The notes under the pieces: model-generated
Databases searched by the model: none
What the model saw: only the letters and a program-made list of their open reading frames with translations
Told to the model about the DNA's origin: nothing
Part shown: in pieces, positions 10,382 to 18,461 of the stretch
How positions within the stretch are numbered: position 1 is the stretch's first letter
Layout of the letters: every line of letters starts with the position of its first letter
Origin: Streptomyces sp. RerS4
GTDB taxonomy: Bacteria; Actinomycetota; Actinomycetes; Streptomycetales; Streptomycetaceae
NCBI RefSeq assembly: GCF_023515955.1
Contig: NZ_CP097322.1
Span: forward strand, 4,512,501 to 4,576,500
Direction: 5' to 3'
Length of the DNA: 64,000 nucleotides
Made by a program: the position numbers and the translations under genes

Positions 10382-10525
10382 CCCCCGCCGCGAGCCGCCA
10401 CACGGCGGGGGCGACGGTCAGGCCAGGTGTTCGGCGGAGAAGCACGCCGTGTCCGCGCGGAGTTCGACGGGTCGGCGCCGCCGCGGTAGATCAGCACCCA
10501 CGACCGGGGTCATGCCGCAGGAACA

Positions 10526-11131
10526 TCACGTCACGTGAGACAACCTCCAAGCCTTGACCGGTGCGGCCGACCTGGCGGCCTGCTCGATCTTCGCGCAGTA
10601 GGCCGCACGGGCTTCCTCGTCGATCTGCTTCTCGTGTTCGGCGCGCAACCCGGTCCGGCCGTCGAGGCCCTCGCGCAGGATGTCGGCGTGCCCGGCATGC
10701 CGGATGGTCTCGCCGAGGACATGGATCACGATGGCGAACAGGTTCGTGTTGGGATGAGGCTCCGGCCACCACGGCACGTGGCCGGGGGCGTCGAGGGGAA
10801 GCTCGTTGATCGTCGCGTCCGAGTGTTCCCACGTGCGCCGGTAGAACCCGATGATCTGATCGCGGGTCTCGTCCTCGGCGGCCCACTGATCGCTCCCGTC
10901 GGAGTCCTGCCACCGGGGCAGCGGTTCCGGGGAAGGGCGGTCGAAGACCTCGCCGAAGTACCTGGCCTCGACGGTGGCCACGTGCTTGACCAGGCCGAGG
11001 AGGTTGGTTCCGGTCACTGTCAAAGGTCGCCGGGCGTCGTATTCGGACAAGCCGTCGAGTTTCCAGAGCAGCGCCTTGCGGTCCCGCCGCAGTCTCCCGT
11101 GCAGGTTGTCCTTCGCGAATTCATCGATCAT
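10526..11131 (-). CDS. DinB family protein (DUF664-type)
   Basis: 201 residues from the ATG at 11131 (MIDEFAKDNL); an in-frame ATG at 11149 is possible. It is a four-helix DinB/YfiT-like fold. Spaced histidines occur in LVKHVATVEARYFGE, in VIHVLGETIRHAGH and in RAEHEKQIDEEAR, the usual metal-binding helices. Such proteins are metal-dependent, often thiol-linked (mycothiol or bacillithiol) transferases, but the reaction here is not predictable. No operon partner. The 144 bp between this gene and the DUF4344 gene hold nothing recognisable. Confidence 0.8.
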   Translation of the reverse strand: MIDEFAKDNLHGRLRRDRKALLWKLDGLSEYDARRPLTVTGTNLLGLVKHVATVEARYFGEVFDRPSPEPLPRWQDSDGSDQWAAEDETRDQIIGFYRRTWEHSDATINELPLDAPGHVPWWPEPHPNTNLFAIVIHVLGETIRHAGHADILREGLDGRTGLRAEHEKQIDEEARAAYCAKIEQAARSAAPVKAWRLSHVT

Positions 11132-11230
11132 GCGGCATGAGCCTGCCATGGGCTGCGTCGAGTTCGCTCGGAACGACATCGTCAAACCCTTCGAGGACGA
11201 GCTTGGCGAACCCATGATCTTCCGGCGCTG

Positions 11231-11681
11231 TCAGATGGCGCCCAGGTCGACAGTGACGGAGAAGGACGCGGCAGCCTTGATCACGCCGGTGAACATCTCG
11301 CCGTCCCTATATGCCTTGGTGGCGGGGTCGAGGACGTAGGTGTAGACGATCGGGACCCCGGTGGCGGCCTGTTCGACCCGCCGTGAGATCGATGGTCTCC
11401 GCCCGGTAGACGACGACGTCCGGACGGCGGTTGGTGAGCGGAACGTCCTGCAGACGGACGTCGAAGTGCGTGTCCGCGTTCCAGTCCGGGCCCGCCGCGG
11501 CGTCCAGGGCATTGGCCAGGACCCGAGCCGGCCGGTTGTGTCGTTTGGAGGCGCTCGGGCTCGCGACGACCATCCCGTCCACGATCTCGATGCCGGCGCA
11601 CTGCTCCTCGGACCAGGAGTCGTACTGCTCCGCGCTGATCTGCGTATGCATCCACGCGGGTGTCACCATCTCGGCGGTCAT
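11231..11681 (-). pseudogene. Uma2 family (PD-(D/E)XK nuclease fold) gene with internal deletion
   Basis: A strong ribosome site (AAGGAGGT) precedes the ATG at 11681. The first part matches Uma2 proteins (QYDSWSEEQCAGIEIVDGMV, then NRRPDVVVYRAETIDLT). At about 11385 the frame changes and continues in family register as RVEQAATGVPIVYTYVLD to the stop at 11231. Compared with the family, some 30-35 residues are missing at this join, exactly the stretch carrying the second half of the nuclease motif (the E-x-(V/I)-SPGSE...DR..K region). The gene is therefore a true remnant rather than a one-base error. Uma2 genes are abundant, often decaying, in Streptomyces. Confidence 0.8.
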
Positions 11682-11795
11682 GATGCACCTCCTTCGAGGA
11701 GCCTCGGCAGGTCCGGCGCTGCCGGGCTCAAAGGAAGACGCGAGCCCCGGGTGGGCTTCTTCGACCGGGCTCGGCGTTGTGAGAGGCTGGGTCGT

Positions 11796-13847
11796 ATGAA
11801 CCGGTTGGCTGGTGTGACCTCGCCTTATCTGCTTCAGCACGCGGACAATCCGGTCGACTGGTGGCCCTGGACGCCGGAGGCGTTCGAGGAGGCACGGCGC
11901 CGCGATGTACCCGTGCTGCTGTCGGTCGGCTACTCGGCCTGCCACTGGTGTCACGTCATGGCGCACGAGTCCTTCGAGGACGAGCTGACCGCCGCGTACA
12001 TGAACGAGCACTTCGTCAACATCAAGGTCGACCGCGAGGAGCGGCCCGACGTCGACGCCGTCTACATGGAGGCCGTGCAGGCCGCCACCGGGCAGGGCGG
12101 CTGGCCCATGTCGGTCTTCATGACCGCCGACGCCGAGCCCTTCTACTTCGGCACCTACTTCCCGCCCGAGCCCCGCCACGGCATGCCGTCCTTCATGCAG
12201 GTGCTCGAAGGGGTGTACAGCGCGTGGACCGGCCGGCGCGAGGAGGTCGGCGAGGTCGCGCAGCGGATCGTACGGGACCTGGCCGGGCGGCAGCTCGACT
12301 ACGGCAAGGCCGGCACCCCCGGACCCGAGGACCTGGCCCAGGCGCTGCTGGCGCTCACCCGCGAGTACGACGCCACGCACGGCGGCTTCGGCGGGGCGCC
12401 CAAGTTCCCGCCGTCCATGGCGCTGGAGTTCCTGCTGCGCCACCACGCCCGCACCGGCTCCGAGGGCGCCCTGCAGATGGCGGTCGACACCTGCGAGGCC
12501 ATGGCCCGGGGCGGGATCTACGACCAGCTCGGCGGCGGCTTCGCCCGGTACGCCGTGGACCGCGAGTGGGTGACGCCGCACTTCGAGAAGATGCTCTACG
12601 ACAACGCCCTCCTCTGCCGCGTCTACGCGCACCTCTGGCGGGCCACCGGATCGGAGCTCGCGCGGCGGGTGGCGTTGGAGACGGCCGACTTCATGGTGCG
12701 GGAACTGCGCACCGAGCAGGGCGGGTTCGCCTCCGCGCTCGACGCGGACAGTGAGGAGCCGCTGAGCGGGCGGCACGTGGAGGGGGCCTACTACGTCTGG
12801 ACGCCCGGCCAGTTGGTCGACGTACTCGGCGAGGACGACGCGGCCCTGGCGCGGGCCTGCTTCGAGGTCACCGACGAAGGCACCTTCGAGCACGGCAAGT
12901 CCGTCCTCCAACTCCCGCAGGACGGCCCCACCGTGGACGCCGCTCGGCTCGCCGACATCAAGGCGCGCCTCCTCGCCGCGCGCGGGGAGCGCCCCGCGCC
13001 GGGCCGGGACGACAAGGTCGTCGCCGCCTGGAACGGGCTCGCCATCGCCGCCCTCGCCGAATGCGGGGCCTTCTTCGAGCGGCCGGACCTCGTCGAGCGG
13101 GCCATCGAGGCCGCCGACCTGCTGGTACGCGTCCACATGGACGGACGCGCCCGGCTCGCGCGCACCAGCAGGGACGGCCAGGTCGGGGCCAACGCGGGGG
13201 TGCTGGAGGACTACGGCGACGTCGCCGAGGGGTTCCTGACGCTGGCCGGCGTCACCGGTGAGGGGGTCTGGCTGGAGTTCGCCGGGTTCCTCGTCGACCT
13301 CATCATGGCCCGCTTCACGGCGGAGGACGGCTCCCTCTACGACACCGCGCACGACGCCGAGCAGCTCATCCGGCGCCCCCAGGACCCCACCGACACCGCC
13401 GCCCCCTCCGGCTGGACGGCCGCCGCCGGCGCGCTCCTGTCGTACGCCGCGCACACCGGCTCCGAGCCCCACCGCAGCGCCGCCGAGCGGGCCCTCGCGG
13501 TGGTGCACGCCCTCGGGCCGCGCGCCCCGCGCTTCATCGGACACGGTCTCGCGGTGGCCGAGGCGCTCGTGGACGGGCCGCGCGAGGTGGCCGTCGTCGG
13601 CCATCCGGACGACCCGGCGCTGGCCGCGCTGCACCGGACGGCGTTGCTGGGGACGGCTCCCGGCGCGGTGGTGGCGGTCGGAGCGCCGCGCGCGGCGGAC
13701 GGCAGCGGCGGGGAGTTCCCCCTTCTGGCCGAGCGCACACTCGTACACGACCTTCCTACGGCGTATGTGTGTCGACATTTCGTCTGCGCGCGCCCTACGA
13801 CCGAACCGGTCGAGTTGGCCGAGCAGTTGGGGGCGGTTCGTCCCTGA
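11796..13847 (+). CDS. DUF255 thioredoxin-domain protein (YyaL/SPATA20 family)
   Basis: 683 residues. The N-terminal thioredoxin-like domain starts MNRLAGVTSPYLLQHADNPV and holds the motif CHWCHVMAHESF with C49 and C52. GGWPMSVFMTADAEPFYFGT follows. The C-terminal two thirds form an alpha/alpha six-barrel like N-acylglucosamine 2-epimerases (GGFGGAPKFPPS, HFEKMLYDNALL, DADSEE). The family is widespread but its reaction is unknown. The ATG at 11796 has GAGAGG about 7 bases before it; earlier in-frame codons belong to the antisense Uma2 region. Monocistronic. Confidence 0.9.
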   Translation: MNRLAGVTSPYLLQHADNPVDWWPWTPEAFEEARRRDVPVLLSVGYSACHWCHVMAHESFEDELTAAYMNEHFVNIKVDREERPDVDAVYMEAVQAATGQGGWPMSVFMTADAEPFYFGTYFPPEPRHGMPSFMQVLEGVYSAWTGRREEVGEVAQRIVRDLAGRQLDYGKAGTPGPEDLAQALLALTREYDATHGGFGGAPKFPPSMALEFLLRHHARTGSEGALQMAVDTCEAMARGGIYDQLGGGFARYAVDREWVTPHFEKMLYDNALLCRVYAHLWRATGSELARRVALETADFMVRELRTEQGGFASALDADSEEPLSGRHVEGAYYVWTPGQLVDVLGEDDAALARACFEVTDEGTFEHGKSVLQLPQDGPTVDAARLADIKARLLAARGERPAPGRDDKVVAAWNGLAIAALAECGAFFERPDLVERAIEAADLLVRVHMDGRARLARTSRDGQVGANAGVLEDYGDVAEGFLTLAGVTGEGVWLEFAGFLVDLIMARFTAEDGSLYDTAHDAEQLIRRPQDPTDTAAPSGWTAAAGALLSYAAHTGSEPHRSAAERALAVVHALGPRAPRFIGHGLAVAEALVDGPREVAVVGHPDDPALAALHRTALLGTAPGAVVAVGAPRAADGSGGEFPLLAERTLVHDLPTAYVCRHFVCARPTTEPVELAEQLGAVRP

Positions 13848-14000
13848 AAAGGCCGGAGTGCCGTCAATTCCGGTTGTCGTGCAGCAGCTCGGATACGTGG
13901 TTTTTATCCATGCGGCGCCTGAGCGTCATGTTCCCTGCCTAGTCTCAGGTCGTTCGGGTTCACCGAGACCGCGCACTGGGGGTGCGCGCGAGGGGGAAGC

Positions 14001-14034
14001 GGAGGCGGCGGGCCGGGGGGCCCGCTCCACCTCC
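14001..14034 (+). promoter_or_regulatory. Imperfect GC hairpin in the leader of the glycosyltransferase cluster
   Basis: An imperfect stem (CGGGCC/GGCCCG around a GGGG loop at 14015-14018, extended by GGAGG near 14001 and CCTCC near 14034) lies 35 bp before the first glycosyltransferase. It could be a terminator for the upstream gene or an attenuator. The rest of the gap 13848-14068 shows no gene. Confidence 0.3.
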
Positions 14035-14068
14035 GGGGGGTTTGCCGATCGCCGCCTGGCGTTGCGGC

Positions 14069-15367
14069 ATGTCTGTGGGGGACAATTTGTTCACGTCCGT
14101 GTTCATATCTGCCATTTCGTTCGCGCTCTTCTGGATGGCCGCCTTCACCCTGTGGTGGCAGATGCACGCGTGGCGCACGCCGGAGACGCTCGCTTCGACC
14201 CGCTTCGACCGCCCCGACGGCGGCGGCCGGCTGGCGTTCTCGCTCCTGCTGCCGGCCCGCCACGAGCAGGCCGTCCTGCGCCACACCATCGACCGGCTGC
14301 TCGAATCGACGCACCGCGACTACGAGATCATCGTCATCGTCGGCCACGACGACCCCGAGACGGCGGCCGTCGCCGAGAGCGCCGCCGCCGGGGCGCCGGA
14401 CCGGGTCCGGGTGGTCGTCGACCACCACGAGACCAAGAACAAGCCCAAGGCCCTCAACACCGCCCTGCCGCACTGCCGGGGCGACATCGTCGGCGTGTTC
14501 GACGCCGAGGACCAGGTCCACCCCGAGCTGCTCGCCCACGTCGACCACGCCTTCCGCGCCACCGACGCGGACGTGGTCCAGGGCGGCGTCCAGCTCATCA
14601 ACTTCCACTCCAGCTGGTACAGCCTGCGCAACTGCCTGGAGTACTTCTTCTGGTTCCGCTCCCGCCTGCACCTGCACGCCGAGAAGGGGTTCATCCCGCT
14701 CGGCGGCAACACCGTCTTCGTACGCACCGAGGTGCTGCGCGAGGCCGGCGGCTGGGACCAGAACTGCCTGGCCGAGGACTGTGACCTGGGCGTACGGCTC
14801 TCCTCCGGCGGCAAGAAGGTCGTCGTCGCCTACGACTCCGACATGGTCACGCGGGAGGAGACGCCGGGCTCGCTGATGAGCCTGCTCAAACAGCGCACCC
14901 GCTGGAACCAGGGCTTCCTCCAGGTGTACCGCAAGAAGGACTGGCAGCGGCTGCCCGGACGCGGCCAGCGCTGGCTGGCCCGCTACACGCTGATGACGCC
15001 CTTCATGCAGGCCGCGTCCGGGGTGATCATTCCGATCAACTTCGGCGTCGCCCTGTTCCTCGACGTCCCCGTCGGCATCGCGATCATCACCTTCCTGCCC
15101 ATGATCACGGCGCTGGTGACGTTCGTCTTCGAGATCGTGGGCCTCCACGACTTCGGCCGCCAGTACGGCCTGCGCGTGCGCTTCACGCACTACGTCAAGC
15201 TCGTCGTCGGCGGCCCGTTCTACCAGGTGATGCTGGCCGGCGCCGCGATCCGCGCGGTCTGGCGCGAGCAGCGCGGCCGCAACGAATGGGAGCTCACCAG
15301 CCACACCGGAGCCCACCTCGCAGGGGCGCCGGCCACCACCGGAATCCGAGAGGACAGCCACCAGTGA
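14069..15367 (+). CDS. Membrane GT2 family processive-type glycosyltransferase
   Basis: 432 residues from the ATG at 14069; an earlier in-frame ATG (13982) would add a Gly/Pro-rich stretch not typical of the family. One N-terminal transmembrane helix (about 10-32) precedes a GT-A domain. The D,D,D,QxxRW set is present: DAED at 145-148, EDCD at 236-239 and QRTRW at 275-279. Two or more helices follow (PFMQAASGVIIPINFGVALF and onward). These signatures are those of cellulose/hyaluronan-synthase-like enzymes that polymerise a glycan and thread it through the membrane. It is the first gene of a four-gene run; its stop overlaps the next start (GTGA). The sugar donor is unknown. Confidence 0.85.
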   Translation: MSVGDNLFTSVFISAISFALFWMAAFTLWWQMHAWRTPETLASTRFDRPDGGGRLAFSLLLPARHEQAVLRHTIDRLLESTHRDYEIIVIVGHDDPETAAVAESAAAGAPDRVRVVVDHHETKNKPKALNTALPHCRGDIVGVFDAEDQVHPELLAHVDHAFRATDADVVQGGVQLINFHSSWYSLRNCLEYFFWFRSRLHLHAEKGFIPLGGNTVFVRTEVLREAGGWDQNCLAEDCDLGVRLSSGGKKVVVAYDSDMVTREETPGSLMSLLKQRTRWNQGFLQVYRKKDWQRLPGRGQRWLARYTLMTPFMQAASGVIIPINFGVALFLDVPVGIAIITFLPMITALVTFVFEIVGLHDFGRQYGLRVRFTHYVKLVVGGPFYQVMLAGAAIRAVWREQRGRNEWELTSHTGAHLAGAPATTGIREDSHQ

Positions 15368-17181
15368 CCGCAATCCTGCCCACGGCCACTGATCCCCAGC
15401 CGGGCGGCACCGCGACCGCCGCGACCGCTTCCGCCGACACCGCCCAGCTGCTGCCCGTCCGCCGGCCGCCCGGCGGCGGCACCAAGGACACCACCGGAAC
15501 CACCGACACCACCGGAACCACCGACACCACCGGAACCACCGACACCACCGGCACCGCCGGCACCGCCGGCACCACCCGCCCCGACGCCCCCGGCGGGCTC
15601 GGCGTACGCCCGCCCGCGCCGGCCCGTCCGCTCGTCCGTTTCCGCTCCTCGCGCCCCGACCTGCTGCTCTGCGGGGTCCTGCTGCTGGTGATCCTCCTCG
15701 TGCAGGGCTGGAACATCACCAACTTCCCCACCCTCAGCGACGACGAGGGCACCTACCTCGCCCAGGCCTGGGCCGTCCAACAGGGCCACGGGCTCGCCCA
15801 CTACACCTACTGGTACGACCATCCGCCGCTCGGCTGGATCCAGGTCGCCGCCCTCACCTACCTGCCATCGCTGTTCGTGCCCGAGGCGATGACCGTCGCG
15901 CCCATGCGGTTCTCGATGCTCGCCGTCTCCGCCGCCGGCGCCGTACTGATCTACGTCCTCGCCCGCCGGCTGTGGCTGCCGCGCTGGGCGGCCGGCCTCG
16001 CGATGGGTCTGTTCGGGCTGTCCCCGCTGTCCGTCGTCCTCCAGCGGGAGATCTTCCTCGACAACCTCGCCGTCGTGTGGATGCTGCTGGCCTTCTGCCT
16101 GGCCGCGTCCCCCAGCCGTCACCTGTGGCACCACTTCGGCTCGGGCCTGGCGGCCGCCACCGCCGTCCTGACCAAGGAGACGATGCTGGTGGTGCTGCCG
16201 GCGCTGCTGGTGACGATGTGGCGCCACAGCCACCGCGACACCCGCAAGTTCGCCGTCACCGGAGCCGTCACCGCCTGCGCCCTGATCGGCCTCTCCTACC
16301 CGCTGTTCGCCCTGCTCAACGGCGAGCTGCTGCCCGGCACCGGGCACGTCTCCCTCATCGACGGCATCACCTACCAGATGGGCCGCCCCGGCTCCGGCTT
16401 CATCCTCGACCCCGGCTCCGGCTCCCACGGGGTCTTCCGGTCCTGGCTGTACTACGACGCCGTCCTGCCGCTCGGCGGCCTCGCCGGCGCCGTCCTGCTG
16501 CTGGTCACCCACCGGTGGTCGGTCACCGCGAGAGCACTCGCCGGCCCGGCCCTGGCCGCCGTGATCCTCGCCGTCGTGGCCATGCGCCCCTCCGGCTACC
16601 TCCCCGCCATGTACGTGATCCAGGCCCTGCCCTTCCTCGCCCTGGTCCTCGCGGCGGCCGCCGCGAGCGTCACGCACGCCGTCCTGCGCCGCCGCCGTAC
16701 GCCGGGGGAGCGCCGGGGGCTCGTGTACGGGCGCCGCGCGCTGGTCGGCGTACTCGCCGTCTGCGCCGCCGCCTACGTCCTGCCGCGCTGGTACGACGGC
16801 AACCGCACCGCGCTCACCGTCGACGCCAACGGCCCCTACCGGCAGGCCGCCGCGTGGCTCGGCTCGGCGGTGGACGACCCGGCGAACACCCGCGTCCTCG
16901 TCGACGACGCGCTCTGGCTCGACGCTGTTCACCGCGGCTTTGCACCCGGCACGGGGGCCATCTGGTTCTACAAGGCGGACCTCGACCCGGCCGTCACGAA
17001 GACCCTGCCGGGCGGCTGGCGGGACATCGACTACGTCGTCTCCTCGCCCACCGTGCGTCGCGATGCGTCGGACCTGCCCAACGTGAAGGCTGCACTGGAG
17101 CATTCGACGGTGGTGGCCGTCTTCGGCGCGGGTGAGGACCGCATCGAGATCCGCCGCACCGACCGCGAGAGTGGGAGCTGA
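15364..17181 (+). CDS. GT39/ArnT-like membrane glycosyltransferase
   Basis: 605 residues from GTG 15364, overlapping the previous stop by 4 bp. A disordered cytoplasmic N-terminus with DTTGTT repeats (about residues 42-65) is followed by some 11 transmembrane helices. The first external loop carries DDEGTY at 126-131, the catalytic acidic pair of GT-C enzymes, and YDHPPLGW at 151-158, typical of the ArnT/PMT group. Such enzymes transfer a sugar from a polyprenyl-phosphate donor to an acceptor outside the membrane. The neighbouring DPM1-like enzyme would make that donor. The C-terminal region (ANGPYRQAAAWLGS) is the soluble domain. Confidence 0.85.
   Translation: MTAILPTATDPQPGGTATAATASADTAQLLPVRRPPGGGTKDTTGTTDTTGTTDTTGTTDTTGTAGTAGTTRPDAPGGLGVRPPAPARPLVRFRSSRPDLLLCGVLLLVILLVQGWNITNFPTLSDDEGTYLAQAWAVQQGHGLAHYTYWYDHPPLGWIQVAALTYLPSLFVPEAMTVAPMRFSMLAVSAAGAVLIYVLARRLWLPRWAAGLAMGLFGLSPLSVVLQREIFLDNLAVVWMLLAFCLAASPSRHLWHHFGSGLAAATAVLTKETMLVVLPALLVTMWRHSHRDTRKFAVTGAVTACALIGLSYPLFALLNGELLPGTGHVSLIDGITYQMGRPGSGFILDPGSGSHGVFRSWLYYDAVLPLGGLAGAVLLLVTHRWSVTARALAGPALAAVILAVVAMRPSGYLPAMYVIQALPFLALVLAAAAASVTHAVLRRRRTPGERRGLVYGRRALVGVLAVCAAAYVLPRWYDGNRTALTVDANGPYRQAAAWLGSAVDDPANTRVLVDDALWLDAVHRGFAPGTGAIWFYKADLDPAVTKTLPGGWRDIDYVVSSPTVRRDASDLPNVKAALEHSTVVAVFGAGEDRIEIRRTDRESGS
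15487..15558 (+). repeat. 18-bp tandem repeat, four copies, in coding sequence
   Basis: Units at 15487, 15505, 15523 and 15541 follow GACACCACCGGAACCACC, the last copy diverging toward GGCACCGCC, which itself then repeats. They encode DTTGTT hexapeptides in the cytoplasmic tail of the GT39-like enzyme, so copy number could vary without breaking the frame. Confidence 0.85.
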
Positions 17182-17187
17182 ACCACC

Positions 17188-18438
17188 ATGAGCGAGGACC
17201 CGTGGCCACCACGCGCCCTGGACGACCGTGCCCTGGACGGCCGCGCCCCGCATGACCCGCATGACCCGGAGGCTCCGCAGGCCCGGAAGGTCCCGGAGCT
17301 CGACGCTCCGCCGACCTCCGCCCCCGGCGGGGTCACCCTGATCATCCCCACGTTCAACGAGGCCGACAACGTCGGCGAGTTGCTGCGCCGGCTCACCGCG
17401 AGCCTGCCCGCCGACCCGCCCTGCGAGGTGCTGTTCGTCGACGACTCCACCGACGACACGCCCACCGTGATCGAGAAGGCCGCCGCCGACTGCCCCTTTC
17501 CGGTGGCGGTCCTGCACCGCGAGCGCGCCGTCGGCGGCCTCGGCGGGGCCGTCGTCGAGGGCATCACCCGTGCCGACTCCGACTGGATCGTCGTCATGGA
17601 CGCCGACCTCCAGCACCCGCCCCATCTGGTCCCCGAACTCGTCGGCGAGGGCACGCGCACCGGCGCCGACCTCGTCGTCGCCTCGCGCTACCTGCCCGGC
17701 GGCAGCCGGGCCGGCCTCGCCGGCGGCTACCGCGTCGCCGTCTCCCGCGCCGCGACCTGGCTGACCAAGGGCCTCTTCCCGCGCGCCCTGCGCGGCATCA
17801 GCGACCCCATGAGCGGCTTCTTCGCGATGCGCCGCGGCGCCGTCACCGCCGAAGCGCTCCGGCCGCTCGGCTACAAGATCCTGCTGGAGTTGGCCGTCCG
17901 CTGCCGGCCGAAGCGCATCGCCGAGGTCCCCTTCGTCTTCCAGGACCGCCACGCCGGCGCGTCCAAGTCCACGCCCCGCGAAGGGTTGCGCTTCCTCACC
18001 CACCTGGCCGCGCTGCGCACCGCGACCCCGCTCGCCCGCATGATCGGCTTCGGACTGATCGGGCTCACCGGCTTCGTCCCGAACCTGGCCGCGCTCTGGC
18101 TGCTCACCCACGCCGGCGTCCAGTACCTCGCCGCCGAGGTCCTCGCCAACCAGGCCGGGGTCCTGTGGAACTTCCTGCTCATCGAGACCCTCCTGTTCCG
18201 CGACCGGCGCCGCCACCGGCACTGGGCGGACCGCCTCGGCCGTTTCGCGCTCCTCGCCAACGCCGACCTGCTCCTGCGGATCCCGCTCATCGCGCTGTTC
18301 GTGGGCCGCCTCGGCATGGACGTCCTGCCGGCCACCGCGCTGGCGCTCGTCACCACGTTCGTCCTGCGCTTCGTCGCCACCGAAGCCCTCGTCTACCTGC
18401 CGCGCGGGCCACGTGCGGCAACCACCCCCAGGAGTTGA
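17188..18438 (+). CDS. Polyprenyl-phosphate glycosyltransferase (DPM1-like GT2) fused to GtrA domain
   Basis: 416 residues, 6 bp after the previous stop. The GT-A domain (about 48-270) has TLIIPTFNEADNVGELL, LFVDDSTDDT and VVMDADLQHPP with the metal-binding DAD, the pattern of dolichol- or polyprenyl-phosphate mannose/glucose synthases. The C-terminal 130 residues are a four-helix GtrA-like domain (MIGFGLIGLTGFVPNLAAL) thought to flip or anchor the lipid-linked sugar. The enzyme likely supplies the lipid-linked donor for the adjacent GT39-like enzyme. The first 45 residues are charged and disordered. Confidence 0.88.
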   Translation: MSEDPWPPRALDDRALDGRAPHDPHDPEAPQARKVPELDAPPTSAPGGVTLIIPTFNEADNVGELLRRLTASLPADPPCEVLFVDDSTDDTPTVIEKAAADCPFPVAVLHRERAVGGLGGAVVEGITRADSDWIVVMDADLQHPPHLVPELVGEGTRTGADLVVASRYLPGGSRAGLAGGYRVAVSRAATWLTKGLFPRALRGISDPMSGFFAMRRGAVTAEALRPLGYKILLELAVRCRPKRIAEVPFVFQDRHAGASKSTPREGLRFLTHLAALRTATPLARMIGFGLIGLTGFVPNLAALWLLTHAGVQYLAAEVLANQAGVLWNFLLIETLLFRDRRRHRHWADRLGRFALLANADLLLRIPLIALFVGRLGMDVLPATALALVTTFVLRFVATEALVYLPRGPRAATTPRS

Positions 18439-18461
18439 GCCGCACCGAAAGGACACCCCGT

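Noticed and set aside
10382..10525. Possible small gene between the DUF4344 lipoprotein and the DinB-like gene
   Set aside because: Short open frames here lack start context and any recognisable sequence.
15220..18456. Long minus-strand open frame opposite the glycosyltransferase genes
   Set aside because: Low-complexity Gly/Glu/Asp-rich translation, no motif; the plus strand encodes clear enzymes throughout.
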